A DNA stretch of 64,000 nt from Curtobacterium sp. VKM Ac-1376. GTDB lineage: Bacteria; Actinomycetota; Actinomycetes; Actinomycetales; Microbacteriaceae. The DNA is taken from NCBI RefSeq assembly GCF_015351025.1, contig NZ_JADKRV010000002.1:1-64000 (forward strand). The letters are read 5' to 3'. The first letter of the stretch is position 1, and each line of letters starts with the position of its first letter. Both the position numbers and the translations under genes were made by a program. Below, piece after piece: positions 53,603 to 61,799 of this stretch. The notes under the pieces were generated by a model. The model did not search any database and was not told the origin of the DNA. It saw nothing but the letters and a program-made list of their open reading frames with translations.

Positions 53603-54805
53603 ATGGACTGGCAGACGACCCCCGAGGACTCCGTGCCGTCCACCCTGGTGCCCGGCACCGAACTCGGCACCCTCGGCAAACCGCCGGTCACAGGCGCCTG
53701 GCGCCCCGGCGACCACCCCGGCGCCCGTCACTTCGCATCGCTCGGCGAGCAGTGGGTGCGCGGCGGCCGTCTGCCGGTCGTCCGCGTGGCGTACGAGTCG
53801 TGGGGCACGCTCAACGCGGCGCGCGACAACGCCGTCCTCGTCCTCCACGCGCTCACGGGCGACTCGCACGTCGCCGGCGACGCCGGTCCCGGACACCGCA
53901 CCGCCGGCTGGTGGGGCGACGTCGTCGGCCCCGGCAAGCCGATCGACACCGACCGCTGGTTCGTGATCGCGCCCAACATGCTCGGCGGCTGCCAGGGCAC
54001 GACCGGGCCGTCGTCGGTGTCGCCGACCGGGGTCGAGTGGGGATCGCGGTTCCCGTTCGTCACGGTGCGCGACCAGGTCGCGGTGCAGGCACGGCTGGCC
54101 GACCGACTCGGCATCGACACCTTCGCAGCGGTCATCGGCGGGTCGATGGGCGGCATGCACGCGCTCGAGTTCGCGATCGCGCACCCCTCGCGGGTGGAGC
54201 GCCTGGCGGTCCTCGCATCGACGGCGCAGACCACGGCCGACCAGATCGCGGCGAACTCGCTGCAGCGCTCCGCGATCCGGATGGACCCGGCGTTCGGGAA
54301 CGGCGACTACTACGAGGCCGACGCCGGCGAGGGACCGCACCGCGGGCTGGCGCTCGCGCGGCGGATGGCGCTGATGACCTACCGGGCGTCGGACGAGCTG
54401 AACGGGCGGTTCGCCCGGTCATGGCAGAGTGACGTCTCGCCGCTCGGCGACGACGGACGGTTCTCGGTGGAGAGCTACCTGGACTTCCACGGCAACAAGT
54501 TCACGCGGCGGTTCGACGCCTCGAGCTACGTGACACTCACGCACGCGATGGACTCGCACGACGTCGGGGTGGGCCGGGGCGGTGTCGCCGCGGCGCTCGG
54601 GCTCGTGACCGCGCGGACGCTCGTCGTCGGGATCTCGAGCGACCGGCTGTTCCCGATCGAGGACCAGCACCGGATCGCAGCGGGGGTGCCGAACACCCTC
54701 GACGGCGAGTCGGCGGCGGTGGTCGAGAGCGAGTTCGGGCACGACGGGTTCCTCATCGAGCACGAGCAGGTCGGCGCGCACCTGCGGCGGTTGCTCCCCG
54801 ATTGA
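53603..54805 (+). CDS. metX: homoserine O-acetyltransferase
   Basis: A 400-residue alpha/beta-hydrolase-fold enzyme that acetylates homoserine with acetyl-CoA. Nucleophile Ser is in VIGGSMGGMHALEFA; NMLGGCQGTTGPSSV is the conserved substrate loop; the catalytic Asp lies in GISSDRLFPIEDQ and His in SEFGHDGFLIE. With metY it forms a direct-sulfhydrylation route to homocysteine from the homoserine made by hom. It is separated from metY by a hairpin, so the two may not be strictly co-transcribed. Confidence 0.96.
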   Translation: MDWQTTPEDSVPSTLVPGTELGTLGKPPVTGAWRPGDHPGARHFASLGEQWVRGGRLPVVRVAYESWGTLNAARDNAVLVLHALTGDSHVAGDAGPGHRTAGWWGDVVGPGKPIDTDRWFVIAPNMLGGCQGTTGPSSVSPTGVEWGSRFPFVTVRDQVAVQARLADRLGIDTFAAVIGGSMGGMHALEFAIAHPSRVERLAVLASTAQTTADQIAANSLQRSAIRMDPAFGNGDYYEADAGEGPHRGLALARRMALMTYRASDELNGRFARSWQSDVSPLGDDGRFSVESYLDFHGNKFTRRFDASSYVTLTHAMDSHDVGVGRGGVAAALGLVTARTLVVGISSDRLFPIEDQHRIAAGVPNTLDGESAAVVESEFGHDGFLIEHEQVGAHLRRLLPD

Positions 54806-54958
54806 TGGACCTGCGATAACGATCTCGCCCCATCCGGGACCAACTGGCGCGCCGGAGTCCCCCCAACGGGTGGCGCGCGTGGAATGATGGCGTGGAGCCC
54901 GGCACTGACCGACGCTCGGTTTCCCGCACCACCCAGATCGTCACCAACCAGGACATCG

Positions 54959-56116
54959 ATGGACTTCATCGCACAGGAACGCGACCGCTTGCTGCGGTCG
55001 ACGACCCGTGTCGTGGGGATCGTCTGCGCGCTCGTCAGCGTCGTGGGGATTATCTCCGCCGCCGCGGTGCCCGCGTTGCCTCTCACCACGGCGCTCCTCT
55101 GCATCGCCGCGATGATCGCCGCGCTCGTCGTCTTCGGACGGAGCGGCGCCGTCTGGTGGACCGCCGCCATCGTCGTGACCGGCCTCGCCACGATGGTGCT
55201 GCTCTTCCTCGGCGTCGACGAGTCCGTGCGCCCGCTCATCGCGAGCGCCGTGATGCCCCTCGCTGCGGGCGGCTTGTCAGCGCCGCTGATGGCGCAGCGC
55301 GGGCACCCGGTCGGCCTCGGTATCACCATCGCGGGCGGCGGGGCAGTCGTCGTGCTCATGGTGTGGGGCTCGGGCACACTCCTGTCCACGCCCGTCAGCG
55401 GCGCGCTGCTCGGCTGGGTCCTGATGGCCGTCGTCGCCATCTGGATCTCCCGCAGCATCCCCCGAGTGGCCCGCCGGATCTACAGCATCGGGACGGCCCA
55501 CCGCGCCGAACGACAGGCCAGCGAGACCGAGGCGCAGCGCCGCCAGGGGGCCCGGCTGCTGCACGACACCGTGCTCGCCACACTCACCCTCCTCGCGCAC
55601 TCCGGCGTCGGCGTCTCCGAGCAGGCCATGCGCGAGCAGGCCGCTGAGGACGCCCGACTGCTCCGCCACCTCCGCCTCGGCGCCACCCCGCAGCCGTCGC
55701 AGTCCGGCGACTACTCGCTCACGCGCCAGGAAGAGTCGCCGCTCGGACAGACCCTCGAGTCGGTCAAACAGCGATTCGGCCGGATGGGGCTCGAGGTGAG
55801 CTGGCACGGCACCGGGCAGGTGCTCCTGCCCTCGCACGTGCTCGACGCGTTCCTCCTCGCGCTCGGCGAGTGCCTGGAGAACGTCCGCCGGCACGCCGGC
55901 GTCGGCGAGGCCCACGTGACGATCGTCCACGACAACGAGGTCGTCCGTGCGATGGTCACCGACTCCGGCGTCGGCTTCGACCTCATCACCGTCAGCGCCG
56001 AGCGGCTCGGCTTCAAGGAGAGCGTCGTCAACCGCCTCCGCGAGGTCGGCGGCGACGCGAAGCTCTTCTCCGCGCCGGGCTCCGGCACCACCGTCGTCCT
56101 GGAGGCACCGCGATGA
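54959..56116 (+). CDS. membrane sensor histidine kinase (HisKA_3 type)
   Basis: A 385-residue kinase with five or six N-terminal membrane helices between about 17 and 165, then a dimerisation helix with the phospho-acceptor H202 in RLLHDTVLATLTLLAH. The ATPase domain has the N-box ECLENVRRH (N308), the G1 box DSGVGFD (335-341) and a closing GSGTTV. Little lies outside the membrane, so it may sense membrane state or a lipophilic signal. The ATG at 54959 is preceded by CCAGGACATCG. Its stop overlaps the next gene, and a LuxR-type response regulator follows. Confidence 0.9.
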   Translation: MDFIAQERDRLLRSTTRVVGIVCALVSVVGIISAAAVPALPLTTALLCIAAMIAALVVFGRSGAVWWTAAIVVTGLATMVLLFLGVDESVRPLIASAVMPLAAGGLSAPLMAQRGHPVGLGITIAGGGAVVVLMVWGSGTLLSTPVSGALLGWVLMAVVAIWISRSIPRVARRIYSIGTAHRAERQASETEAQRRQGARLLHDTVLATLTLLAHSGVGVSEQAMREQAAEDARLLRHLRLGATPQPSQSGDYSLTRQEESPLGQTLESVKQRFGRMGLEVSWHGTGQVLLPSHVLDAFLLALGECLENVRRHAGVGEAHVTIVHDNEVVRAMVTDSGVGFDLITVSAERLGFKESVVNRLREVGGDAKLFSAPGSGTTVVLEAPR

Positions 56117-57435
56117 CCCGCGTCCCCGAGGACACCATCGGCCGCAGCCTGCCCGGCGAGACCGCTCCCCCCGCACCCCGCACCCGGCGCGAGGCCCGCG
56201 AGCGCTACCGCACGAGCGAACGCCGTCAAGCCCGCGGCCTCCCCTCGACCTCCACGGGTGCCCGGTCGCTGCGCCAGGCCGCGAAGCCCGGCGCTTCGCT
56301 CGGTGCGGGCTACCTCGGCCTCGGCGCCGCGATCCTCACCGCGATCGAGGCCGTCGTCGGCATCGCCTCCTTCCTGCTCCGCTGGAACGACTACTCCGAC
56401 CCGTGGCTGCCCGCGGCCGCCTGGGCGCTGTACATCGTCGCCGCGGTCGGGGTCGTCCTCAGCGTGCTGACCTACGGCGAGCGACTGACCGGTCTCGCCT
56501 TCGCGCTCATCTGCGTCGTCCTCGCCTGCGTCGTCACGCTCGACTTCATCGGCATCTGGCCCGAGCACGACGTCGCCCACACGGCCACGGCGTCGATGGC
56601 GGCAGGGTTCGCCCTGCTGCCGATCGCCACACTCCGTCCCGCGCGCGAGGTCGCCGTCGCGATCGGGGTCCTCGGCGCCGCGTTCATCGGCATGGCCGTG
56701 GTGTCGACGCCGATCACGAGCGACACCCTGCCGGGCATCGTCTCCCTCCTGTCGCTCGTCGTCGTGCCGCCGGCCATCGCCCTGTACGTCGTGCAGCGGT
56801 TCCGGCAGCTCGTCCAGCGCGAACTCGACCGGGTCCTGGTGCAGAGCAACGTGCAGGCGCCGCAGTTCGCCGTCGGCATGCTCGCCTCCGACGAGCTCGC
56901 CCGGCTCGACCTGGCCGCCGAGAAGCTGCTCGACGCCGTCGCCAACGGCACCGACCCGCTGCCGCTCTCCGACGCCTCGAGCTCCGTCGCCGCCTCACTC
57001 GCCACCGAACTCCGCCTGCACCTGATCGAGGGCCGCCGCGAGACCTGGCTCTACCACGCGATCACGGAGTCCGACCACCTGGGCCGCTCGGTGAGCGTCG
57101 CCGACCCGACGGCCCTGGCCGGGCACCTCTCTCCCGCGCAGCGCGACGGGCTGCTGCAGGCTGTCTGGCAGATGGTCGGCGACGGTCGCACCGCGCAGCC
57201 CGGCATGCCCGTCGTCTCCGTCACCCTCGGTCCGATCGGCTCCGACGGCCACCCGGTCTCCGACGAGACGATGGACGTCCCCGTGGTCATCGAGTCCCGG
57301 GGGGTCCCGCGCCGCAGCCTCGGCCCGACGGCCTGGAGCGCCCTGCAGCGCATCGGCCCGTACACCGAGACCGTCCGGGACGGCACGCTGCACATCGTCG
57401 CGCACTGCGTCGTGAACCGACATCCGTCGATGTAG
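56113..57435 (+). CDS. membrane protein resembling a histidine kinase without catalytic motifs
   Basis: A 440-residue protein: a basic cytoplasmic start of 55 residues, six membrane helices (about 65-90, 100-121, 126-146, 158-174, 178-198, 207-227) and a cytoplasmic domain. The part behind the membrane runs like a kinase: a helix SDELARLDLAAEKLLDAVAN at 259-278 where the His helix should be but without His, then LSPAQRDGLLQAVWQMVGDG at 339-358 where the N-box should be but without Asn, then beta strands. No G box is seen. The start overlaps the kinase stop (ATGA), so equal synthesis is likely. I read it as a pseudokinase or kinase partner; the kinase resemblance is inference from layout and needs a structure comparison. 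Confidence 0.8.
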   Translation: MTRVPEDTIGRSLPGETAPPAPRTRREARERYRTSERRQARGLPSTSTGARSLRQAAKPGASLGAGYLGLGAAILTAIEAVVGIASFLLRWNDYSDPWLPAAAWALYIVAAVGVVLSVLTYGERLTGLAFALICVVLACVVTLDFIGIWPEHDVAHTATASMAAGFALLPIATLRPAREVAVAIGVLGAAFIGMAVVSTPITSDTLPGIVSLLSLVVVPPAIALYVVQRFRQLVQRELDRVLVQSNVQAPQFAVGMLASDELARLDLAAEKLLDAVANGTDPLPLSDASSSVAASLATELRLHLIEGRRETWLYHAITESDHLGRSVSVADPTALAGHLSPAQRDGLLQAVWQMVGDGRTAQPGMPVVSVTLGPIGSDGHPVSDETMDVPVVIESRGVPRRSLGPTAWSALQRIGPYTETVRDGTLHIVAHCVVNRHPSM

Positions 57436-57465
57436 CTGCGGGACACCCGCACGCCTCCCCGTCTT

Positions 57466-57493
57466 CCGGCCGCGATCCTCCTAGGATCGGCCG
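57466..57493 (+). promoter_or_regulatory. hairpin with embedded -10 box before the response regulator gene
   Basis: CGATCCT and AGGATCG (57473-57479 and 57483-57489) with a 3-base loop, extended by CCGGCC and GCCGG after a one-base bulge. TAGGAT inside it (57482-57487) fits a -10 box 35 bases before the ATG of the regulator gene. It may act as terminator after the membrane gene, as promoter, or as operator. Confidence 0.45.
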
Positions 57494-57521
57494 GGCAACC
57501 GCACCGAGAAAGGACGCCAGC

Positions 57522-58193
57522 ATGGCGACTCCAGAGGAACCGATCCGACTCGCACTGGTCGACGACCACAGGATGCTCCTCGGCGCGCTGACGGAGTGGA
57601 TCCGGAACGCCGCCGACGACATCACCCTGGTGGCCGCCGTCACGACGTGGCCCGAGCTCCTGACGAGTCCGGCTTTCCCGGTCGACGTCGTGCTGCTCGA
57701 CCTGGACCTCAAGGACTCCATCCCGGTGTCGCTGAAGATCTCCACGCTCAAGACCGCCGGTGTGAAGACCGTCGTGATGAGCACCTACTCGGAGCCCAAC
57801 GTGGTGCGCGAGGCCCTCGGTGCCGGCGCCCTCGGCTACCTGGTCAAGAGCGAGGACGCCGACATGATCGTCGAGGCCATCCGCTCCGCCCAGCGCGGCG
57901 AGCAGTACGTCTCCGCCGAGCTCGACCTCGCCATCAACAGCGGTGACGTCGGTGGCGTGCCGAAGCTGAGCGCCCAGGAGCGCCGCGTCATGGCCCTGTA
58001 CGGCGGTGGCGAACCCGTCAAGAGCGTCGCGTACCAGCTCGGCATCTCCGAGGAGACGGCGAAGAGCTACCTCAAGCGCATCCGCGAGAAGTACCGGGTC
58101 GCCGGCTTCGACGTGGGCACGAAGGTGGCGCTCCGGAAGCGTGCGATCACCGACGGCATCATCGTGCAGGACGGCAGCCCCATGAACCTGTAG
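57522..58193 (+). CDS. LuxR-type response regulator
   Basis: A 223-residue regulator. The receiver has acidic DD at 14-15, phospho-acceptor D60 in VVLLDLDLKD, the conserved Thr in VVMSTYS and Lys in GYLVKSED. The C-terminal HTH is SAQERRVMALYGGGEPVKSV with GISEETAKSYLKRIREKY, LuxR/NarL-like though not identical to the usual T-x-E-x-E-V-L start. AAAGGA 7 bases before the ATG fixes the start. It is the output of the two upstream membrane proteins. Confidence 0.92.
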   Translation: MATPEEPIRLALVDDHRMLLGALTEWIRNAADDITLVAAVTTWPELLTSPAFPVDVVLLDLDLKDSIPVSLKISTLKTAGVKTVVMSTYSEPNVVREALGAGALGYLVKSEDADMIVEAIRSAQRGEQYVSAELDLAINSGDVGGVPKLSAQERRVMALYGGGEPVKSVAYQLGISEETAKSYLKRIREKYRVAGFDVGTKVALRKRAITDGIIVQDGSPMNL

Positions 58194-58216
58194 CGTGCGT
58201 CGCGGTTCGCTTCGAG

Positions 58217-58261
58217 AGCAGGAATGGTCGGGTCCCGTGACGGGACCCGACCATTTCTGCT
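58217..58261 (+). terminator. strong terminator after the response regulator gene
   Basis: AATGGTCGGGTCCCG and its exact complement (58223-58237 and 58241-58255) around TGA, extended by AGCAG/CTGCT after one mismatch, with TTTCTGCTC at the end. It lies 24 bases after the stop codon. Confidence 0.85.
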
Positions 58262-58292
58262 CACCATGGGCGGCCTGCCGCACAACACGGCC

Positions 58293-58332
58293 GACGGGAG
58301 GCCCGTGGCGGCGTCACCACGGGCCTCCCGTC
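58293..58332. repeat. dispersed inverted repeat, copy between regulator and MFS genes
   Basis: GACGGGAGGCCCGTGG at 58293-58308 and its exact complement at 58317-58332 with an 8-base loop. It lies in the convergent gap right behind another terminator and would stop transcription from the MFS side. Confidence 0.8.
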
Positions 58333-58359
58333 CGGTGGGGTGCGCGTGGACCCCGCGGG

Positions 58360-59625
58360 TCAGGCTGTCGGGACCGGTGCGGTGATCGGGCCCGTGGACG
58401 GTGTCGAGGAGCGCAGCGCCGCACGGCGATGGCTGCGGCGCTCCACCGAGTAGCTGACCATCGTGACGAGGACGCCGAGCAGGGCGAGGCCGATGCCGAG
58501 CCAGCCCGGCGCGAGGAACCCGAACCCAGCCGCGATGACGGCGCCACCCAGGGCCGCGCCGAGCGAGTTGCCGATGTTGAACGCCGAGTGGTTGAGCGCC
58601 GCCGCGATGGTGCGAGCGTCGCCAGCAACGTCCATCAGGCGCGACTGCACGGCCGGCGGGATCGCCGACGAGGTCGCTCCGAGCAGGAACGCGCCGAGCA
58701 GCATCCCCCAGAGCCACTGCGCGGTGAGCACCGTCAGGAGCAGCGCCCCGATGAGCGCGAACATCCCGACGTAGATCGTGCGCTTCACACTGCGGTCCGC
58801 CAGCAGGCCGCCGAGGACCCCGCCGACGACCATACCGATGCCGACGACGACCAGGACGATCGGGACGAACGACTCCGGCATGCCCGTGACGTGCTGGACG
58901 AGCGGCGAGATGTACGAGTACACCGCGAAGAACCCCCCGAAGCCGACGGCGCCGAGGCCCATGACGATCCAGACCTGTGGCACGCGGAAGGCCCTGAGCT
59001 CGCGACCGATGGTGGCGTGCTTGTCGCGGGCGCTCTTCGGCACGAAGGCCGCGACCGCCAGGAACGTCAGGGCGAACAGGGCCGCGACGACACCGTACGC
59101 GACCCGCCATCCGGCCATCTGCCCGATCCAGGTGATCGCCGGGACTCCGACGACGTTCGCGACGGACAGCCCCAGCAGGACCATCGCGATGCCCTTGCCG
59201 CGCTTGCCCGGGCCCATCATGTCGCCGGCGACGATCGACGCGATGCCGAAGTAGGCGCCGTGCGGCAGACCTGCGACGAAGCGGGCGACGAGCACGAGGC
59301 CGAAGGACGGCAGCAGTGCGCTCGCGACCGTCGCGAGGACGAAGCCGACGAGCAGCACGAGGATCAGCCCCTTGCGCGGGAACCGGGCGGACATCGCCGC
59401 GATCGTGGGCGCACCGACCACGACCCCGAGCGCGTACGCGCTGACGAGCCAGCCGGCGTGCGCGATGCCCGCGTCCGGGTCGATGCCGTACTGCTGCGGG
59501 AGCAGGGCCTGCGCGATGTTCGGCAGCAGCCCCATCGCGACGAACTCGGTCGACCCGATGGCGAACCCGCCGAGGGCGAGCGAGATGAGCGCGAGGGTGC
59601 GACGCGCAGGCGTGAGCGGTGACAT
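58360..59625 (-). CDS. MFS transporter (DHA1/AraJ type)
   Basis: A 421-residue exporter with 12 membrane helices. The start ALGGFAIGSTEFVAMGLLPN and the loop GWLVSAYALGVVVGAP are typical of the AraJ/YdhP branch of drug:H+ antiporters; the motif A position reads ARFPRKG. Hydrophilic N- and C-termini are short. The cargo is unknown. A small hairpin (CCCCGC/GCGGGG at 59669-59683) lies upstream in the leader. Confidence 0.92.
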   Translation of the reverse strand: MSPLTPARRTLALISLALGGFAIGSTEFVAMGLLPNIAQALLPQQYGIDPDAGIAHAGWLVSAYALGVVVGAPTIAAMSARFPRKGLILVLLVGFVLATVASALLPSFGLVLVARFVAGLPHGAYFGIASIVAGDMMGPGKRGKGIAMVLLGLSVANVVGVPAITWIGQMAGWRVAYGVVAALFALTFLAVAAFVPKSARDKHATIGRELRAFRVPQVWIVMGLGAVGFGGFFAVYSYISPLVQHVTGMPESFVPIVLVVVGIGMVVGGVLGGLLADRSVKRTIYVGMFALIGALLLTVLTAQWLWGMLLGAFLLGATSSAIPPAVQSRLMDVAGDARTIAAALNHSAFNIGNSLGAALGGAVIAAGFGFLAPGWLGIGLALLGVLVTMVSYSVERRSHRRAALRSSTPSTGPITAPVPTA

Positions 59626-59668
59626 GGGGCCTGTTCTCGTGCGAGCGGAGCGGGACGACGGTGCAGCA

Positions 59669-59683
59669 CCCCGCTGAGCGGGG
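59669..59683 (-). terminator. short hairpin between the zinc-ribbon and MFS genes
   Basis: CCCCGC and GCGGGG around a 3-base loop, about 105 bases after the zinc-ribbon stop. It could end that transcript or be a leader hairpin for the MFS gene. Confidence 0.35.
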
Positions 59684-59787
59684 CGGCCGTGTGGTATCCG
59701 GGTCTCAGCAGTGTAGACCGCTCCAACCGACCAGCGAAAGCCCGCTCGTCCAGCGCATCAGCGTGCAGGCGGACTTCCGGACAGGCG

Positions 59788-59967
59788 TCAGGCCGCCCTG
59801 CGCTCCGGGGTGCGGGTCTGTGCCGGGGTCTGCTCGGGCAGCTCGTCGCGGTGCACCCATCCGCTGCCGCACTCCGCGCAGGTCGCCCACGCGTGGTCGC
59901 CCCGTTCGTCCGTGTCGATGACGACCGTTCGCAGGTCGCAGTCGGGGCACCAGCCGTCGTGCATCAT
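59788..59967 (-). CDS. small zinc-ribbon protein (59 residues)
   Basis: Two Cys pairs, CPDC near residue 7 and CAEC near 31, make a compact zinc ribbon, with WATCAECGSGWVHRDEL in the second half and a Thr/Pro/Arg tail. GAGGAG lies 6 bases before the ATG at 59967; an ATG one codon later and a GTG one codon earlier are also possible. The function is unknown; such proteins often bind nucleic acid or other proteins. Confidence 0.75.
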   Translation of the reverse strand: MMHDGWCPDCDLRTVVIDTDERGDHAWATCAECGSGWVHRDELPEQTPAQTRTPERRAA

Positions 59968-60051
59968 CACGCGCTCCTCATCGTCGTCTCGGGACCACCC
60001 GATGTGGCTCGATGCAGACCATGAGACACCCGACCACCGACATCCGAGGGA

Positions 60052-60082
60052 CCGCTCCGGCGTGTCGCGGGCGGCGGAGCGG
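60052..60082 (-). terminator. hairpin after the thiamine-binding-fold gene
   Basis: CCGCTCCG and CGGAGCGG (60052-60059 and 60075-60082) with a 15-base loop, next to the stop codon at 60084. It probably ends the two-gene unit to its right. Confidence 0.5.
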
Positions 60083-60083
60083 G

Positions 60084-60392
60084 CTAGTCGCCGAGCGCCG
60101 CCTCGAGCCGTTCGAGCTTGCCGTCGATCTCACCGGTGTGCCCGGGTCGGATGTCGGCCTTGAGCACGAGCGACACCCGCGTGCCGTACTCGCCGACGGC
60201 CTCGGTTGCGCGCTTGACGACGTCCATGACCTCGTCCCACTCCCCCTCGATCTCGGTGAACATCGACGAGGTGCGGTTCGGGAGCCCGCTCTCGCGGACC
60301 ACCCGCACGGCTGCGGCGACGGCATCGTGCACGGACCCGTCCGACGTTGCAGCGGGACCACCGGACGGAGCGACGGAGAAGGCGACGATCAT
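60084..60392 (-). CDS. MTH1187-family thiamine-binding-fold protein
   Basis: A 102-residue protein of the DUF77/MTH1187 family: MIVAFSVAPSG start, SVHDAVAAAVRVVRESGLPN helix and VSLVLKADIRPGHTGEIDG end. Structures of the family bind thiamine or its pyrimidine part. The ATG at 60392 overlaps the stop of the transferase gene upstream (ATGA). Confidence 0.88.
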   Translation of the reverse strand: MIVAFSVAPSGGPAATSDGSVHDAVAAAVRVVRESGLPNRTSSMFTEIEGEWDEVMDVVKRATEAVGEYGTRVSLVLKADIRPGHTGEIDGKLERLEAALGD

Positions 60393-61717
60393 GCGTCCAT
60401 CCTGCCCGGCTCGGGCTCGTCGCGCACCGACGATCCGACGCCCGAACCCGGCCCCGCGCCCTGCCCCGCACTTCGCCCCGCGCCGATTCCCATCCGCACC
60501 AGCACCGCCACGCTCCACACCAGGATCGCCACCTCGAGCACGTTCCGCAGCGTGAGCACCACGAGGATCCAGGGCTGCACGGCGAGCAGCTGGTCGTAGT
60601 AGCCCGGGTAGACCAGCTGCGTCAGCAGGGCCATCGGCAGCGCGAGCACCGCGACGGGCACGAACCGGCGCGCACTCGGGGTGCCGGCCGCGAGCCCCCA
60701 CACGATCGGCACCGCGAACCAGCCGATGTACTGCGGCGACCCCACCTTGTTCGTTGCGATGAGCGCGGCGACGAACAGCAGCGCGAGGACCGGGGCGAGC
60801 TCGGCCCGTCGGGCTCCGCGGTGTGCGGCCCAGAGTGCGAGCACGACACCCGCCACGACGACGACGGCCATCAGCGGCGTCGACACCGCGGCGGCCGCGT
60901 CCGTGCCGGCACCGGACACCTCGAAGGTCAGGATCTCCTGGTTGTAGAACACCGCAGCTCCGGGAGCACCGAACGCCGCCGCCCACACGAACGGCGTGGC
61001 GAGCGGCGACTCGATCTGCAGCGCGCGGCCGGTCTGCTCGCCGATGAACGACAGCAGGTACGGCGCCCCACCCCACAGCACGTCGACCAGCACGATCAGG
61101 GCGCTCAGCACCAGCGCCCCGGCGAGCACCCCACGGCGGTGCCCGCGGCGCAGGAGCAGCAGCACCGCGACGAGCGCCGCGGGCCACACCTTCGTCCAGG
61201 CACCGGCGGTGAAGAGCGCCGAGGCGACGGCCGGTCTCGAGGCCACGAACGCCACGGCGACCAGCGCGAACACGGTCGCCACGGTGTCGATCCGACCGAG
61301 CGCGATCGGCCCGAGCGCGAGCAGGAACAGCAGCCACCACCAGACCACCCGCACGCCGTCACCGCCGAACCGGTGGGACGATGCCACCCGTGCCCGGAAC
61401 CGCCAGAGGAACGCGCACGCCACGGCGTCGAGCAACACCATCAGCAGGAGCCACCCGGAGCCGATCGACGCGGCGCCCCCGAGGGCAGCGGCAGCCATCG
61501 GCACGATCGCCAGGATCGGGTAGACCCACGCTCCGTCGATGCCGACCCAGAAGTCGGCGGTCCGCCCGGTCTCGATCCACCGGCTGTACGTGATCGTCAC
61601 GTCGCCGAGGGGCAGGTTCGCCGACACGAGGGTCAGCCGCCACAGGAACGCGTGCACCGCGGCGAACGCCAGGACGAAGCCGGCGAGTTCGAGCCACCGC
61701 TCCGAGGTCCTCTGCAC
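60389..61717 (-). CDS. GT87-type membrane glycosyltransferase (DUF2029)
   Basis: A 442-residue membrane protein with about ten helices and an early PLGDVTITYSRWIE loop, whose Asp fits the catalytic Asp of GT-C mannosyltransferases. The KVWPAALVAVLLLLRRG and NKVGSPQYIGWF motifs also fit GT87, which adds mannose from a lipid carrier to envelope glycans. The last 30 residues are Gly/Arg-rich and cytoplasmic. The GTG at 61717 is preceded by a TACGCT box at 6 bases, which favours it over upstream starts (a frame to 61900). It is divergent from the YceI gene. Confidence 0.85.
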   Translation of the reverse strand: MQRTSERWLELAGFVLAFAAVHAFLWRLTLVSANLPLGDVTITYSRWIETGRTADFWVGIDGAWVYPILAIVPMAAAALGGAASIGSGWLLLMVLLDAVACAFLWRFRARVASSHRFGGDGVRVVWWWLLFLLALGPIALGRIDTVATVFALVAVAFVASRPAVASALFTAGAWTKVWPAALVAVLLLLRRGHRRGVLAGALVLSALIVLVDVLWGGAPYLLSFIGEQTGRALQIESPLATPFVWAAAFGAPGAAVFYNQEILTFEVSGAGTDAAAAVSTPLMAVVVVAGVVLALWAAHRGARRAELAPVLALLFVAALIATNKVGSPQYIGWFAVPIVWGLAAGTPSARRFVPVAVLALPMALLTQLVYPGYYDQLLAVQPWILVVLTLRNVLEVAILVWSVAVLVRMGIGAGRSAGQGAGPGSGVGSSVRDEPEPGRMDA

Positions 61718-61723
61718 CGATCG

Positions 61724-61729
61724 AGCGTA
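61724..61729 (-). promoter_or_regulatory. -10 box of the glycosyltransferase gene
   Basis: TACGCT on the minus strand with a 6-base spacer to the GTG, so a leaderless start is likely. It is the same hexamer as before the reductase gene at 24459. Confidence 0.5.
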
Positions 61730-61745
61730 GCGGCCGGATCGCAGA

Positions 61746-61762
61746 GGACCACGCCGTGGTCC
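61746..61762. promoter_or_regulatory. inverted repeat in the divergent region, possible operator
   Basis: GGACCAC and GTGGTCC around GCC, a perfect 7-bp pair 17 bases from the -10 box of the glycosyltransferase gene and 38 bases before the YceI start. It could bind a regulator of both genes. Confidence 0.4.
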
Positions 61763-61799
61763 CAGGCTCTCCCGAGCATGCCGTGTCAACGTTCTGATC

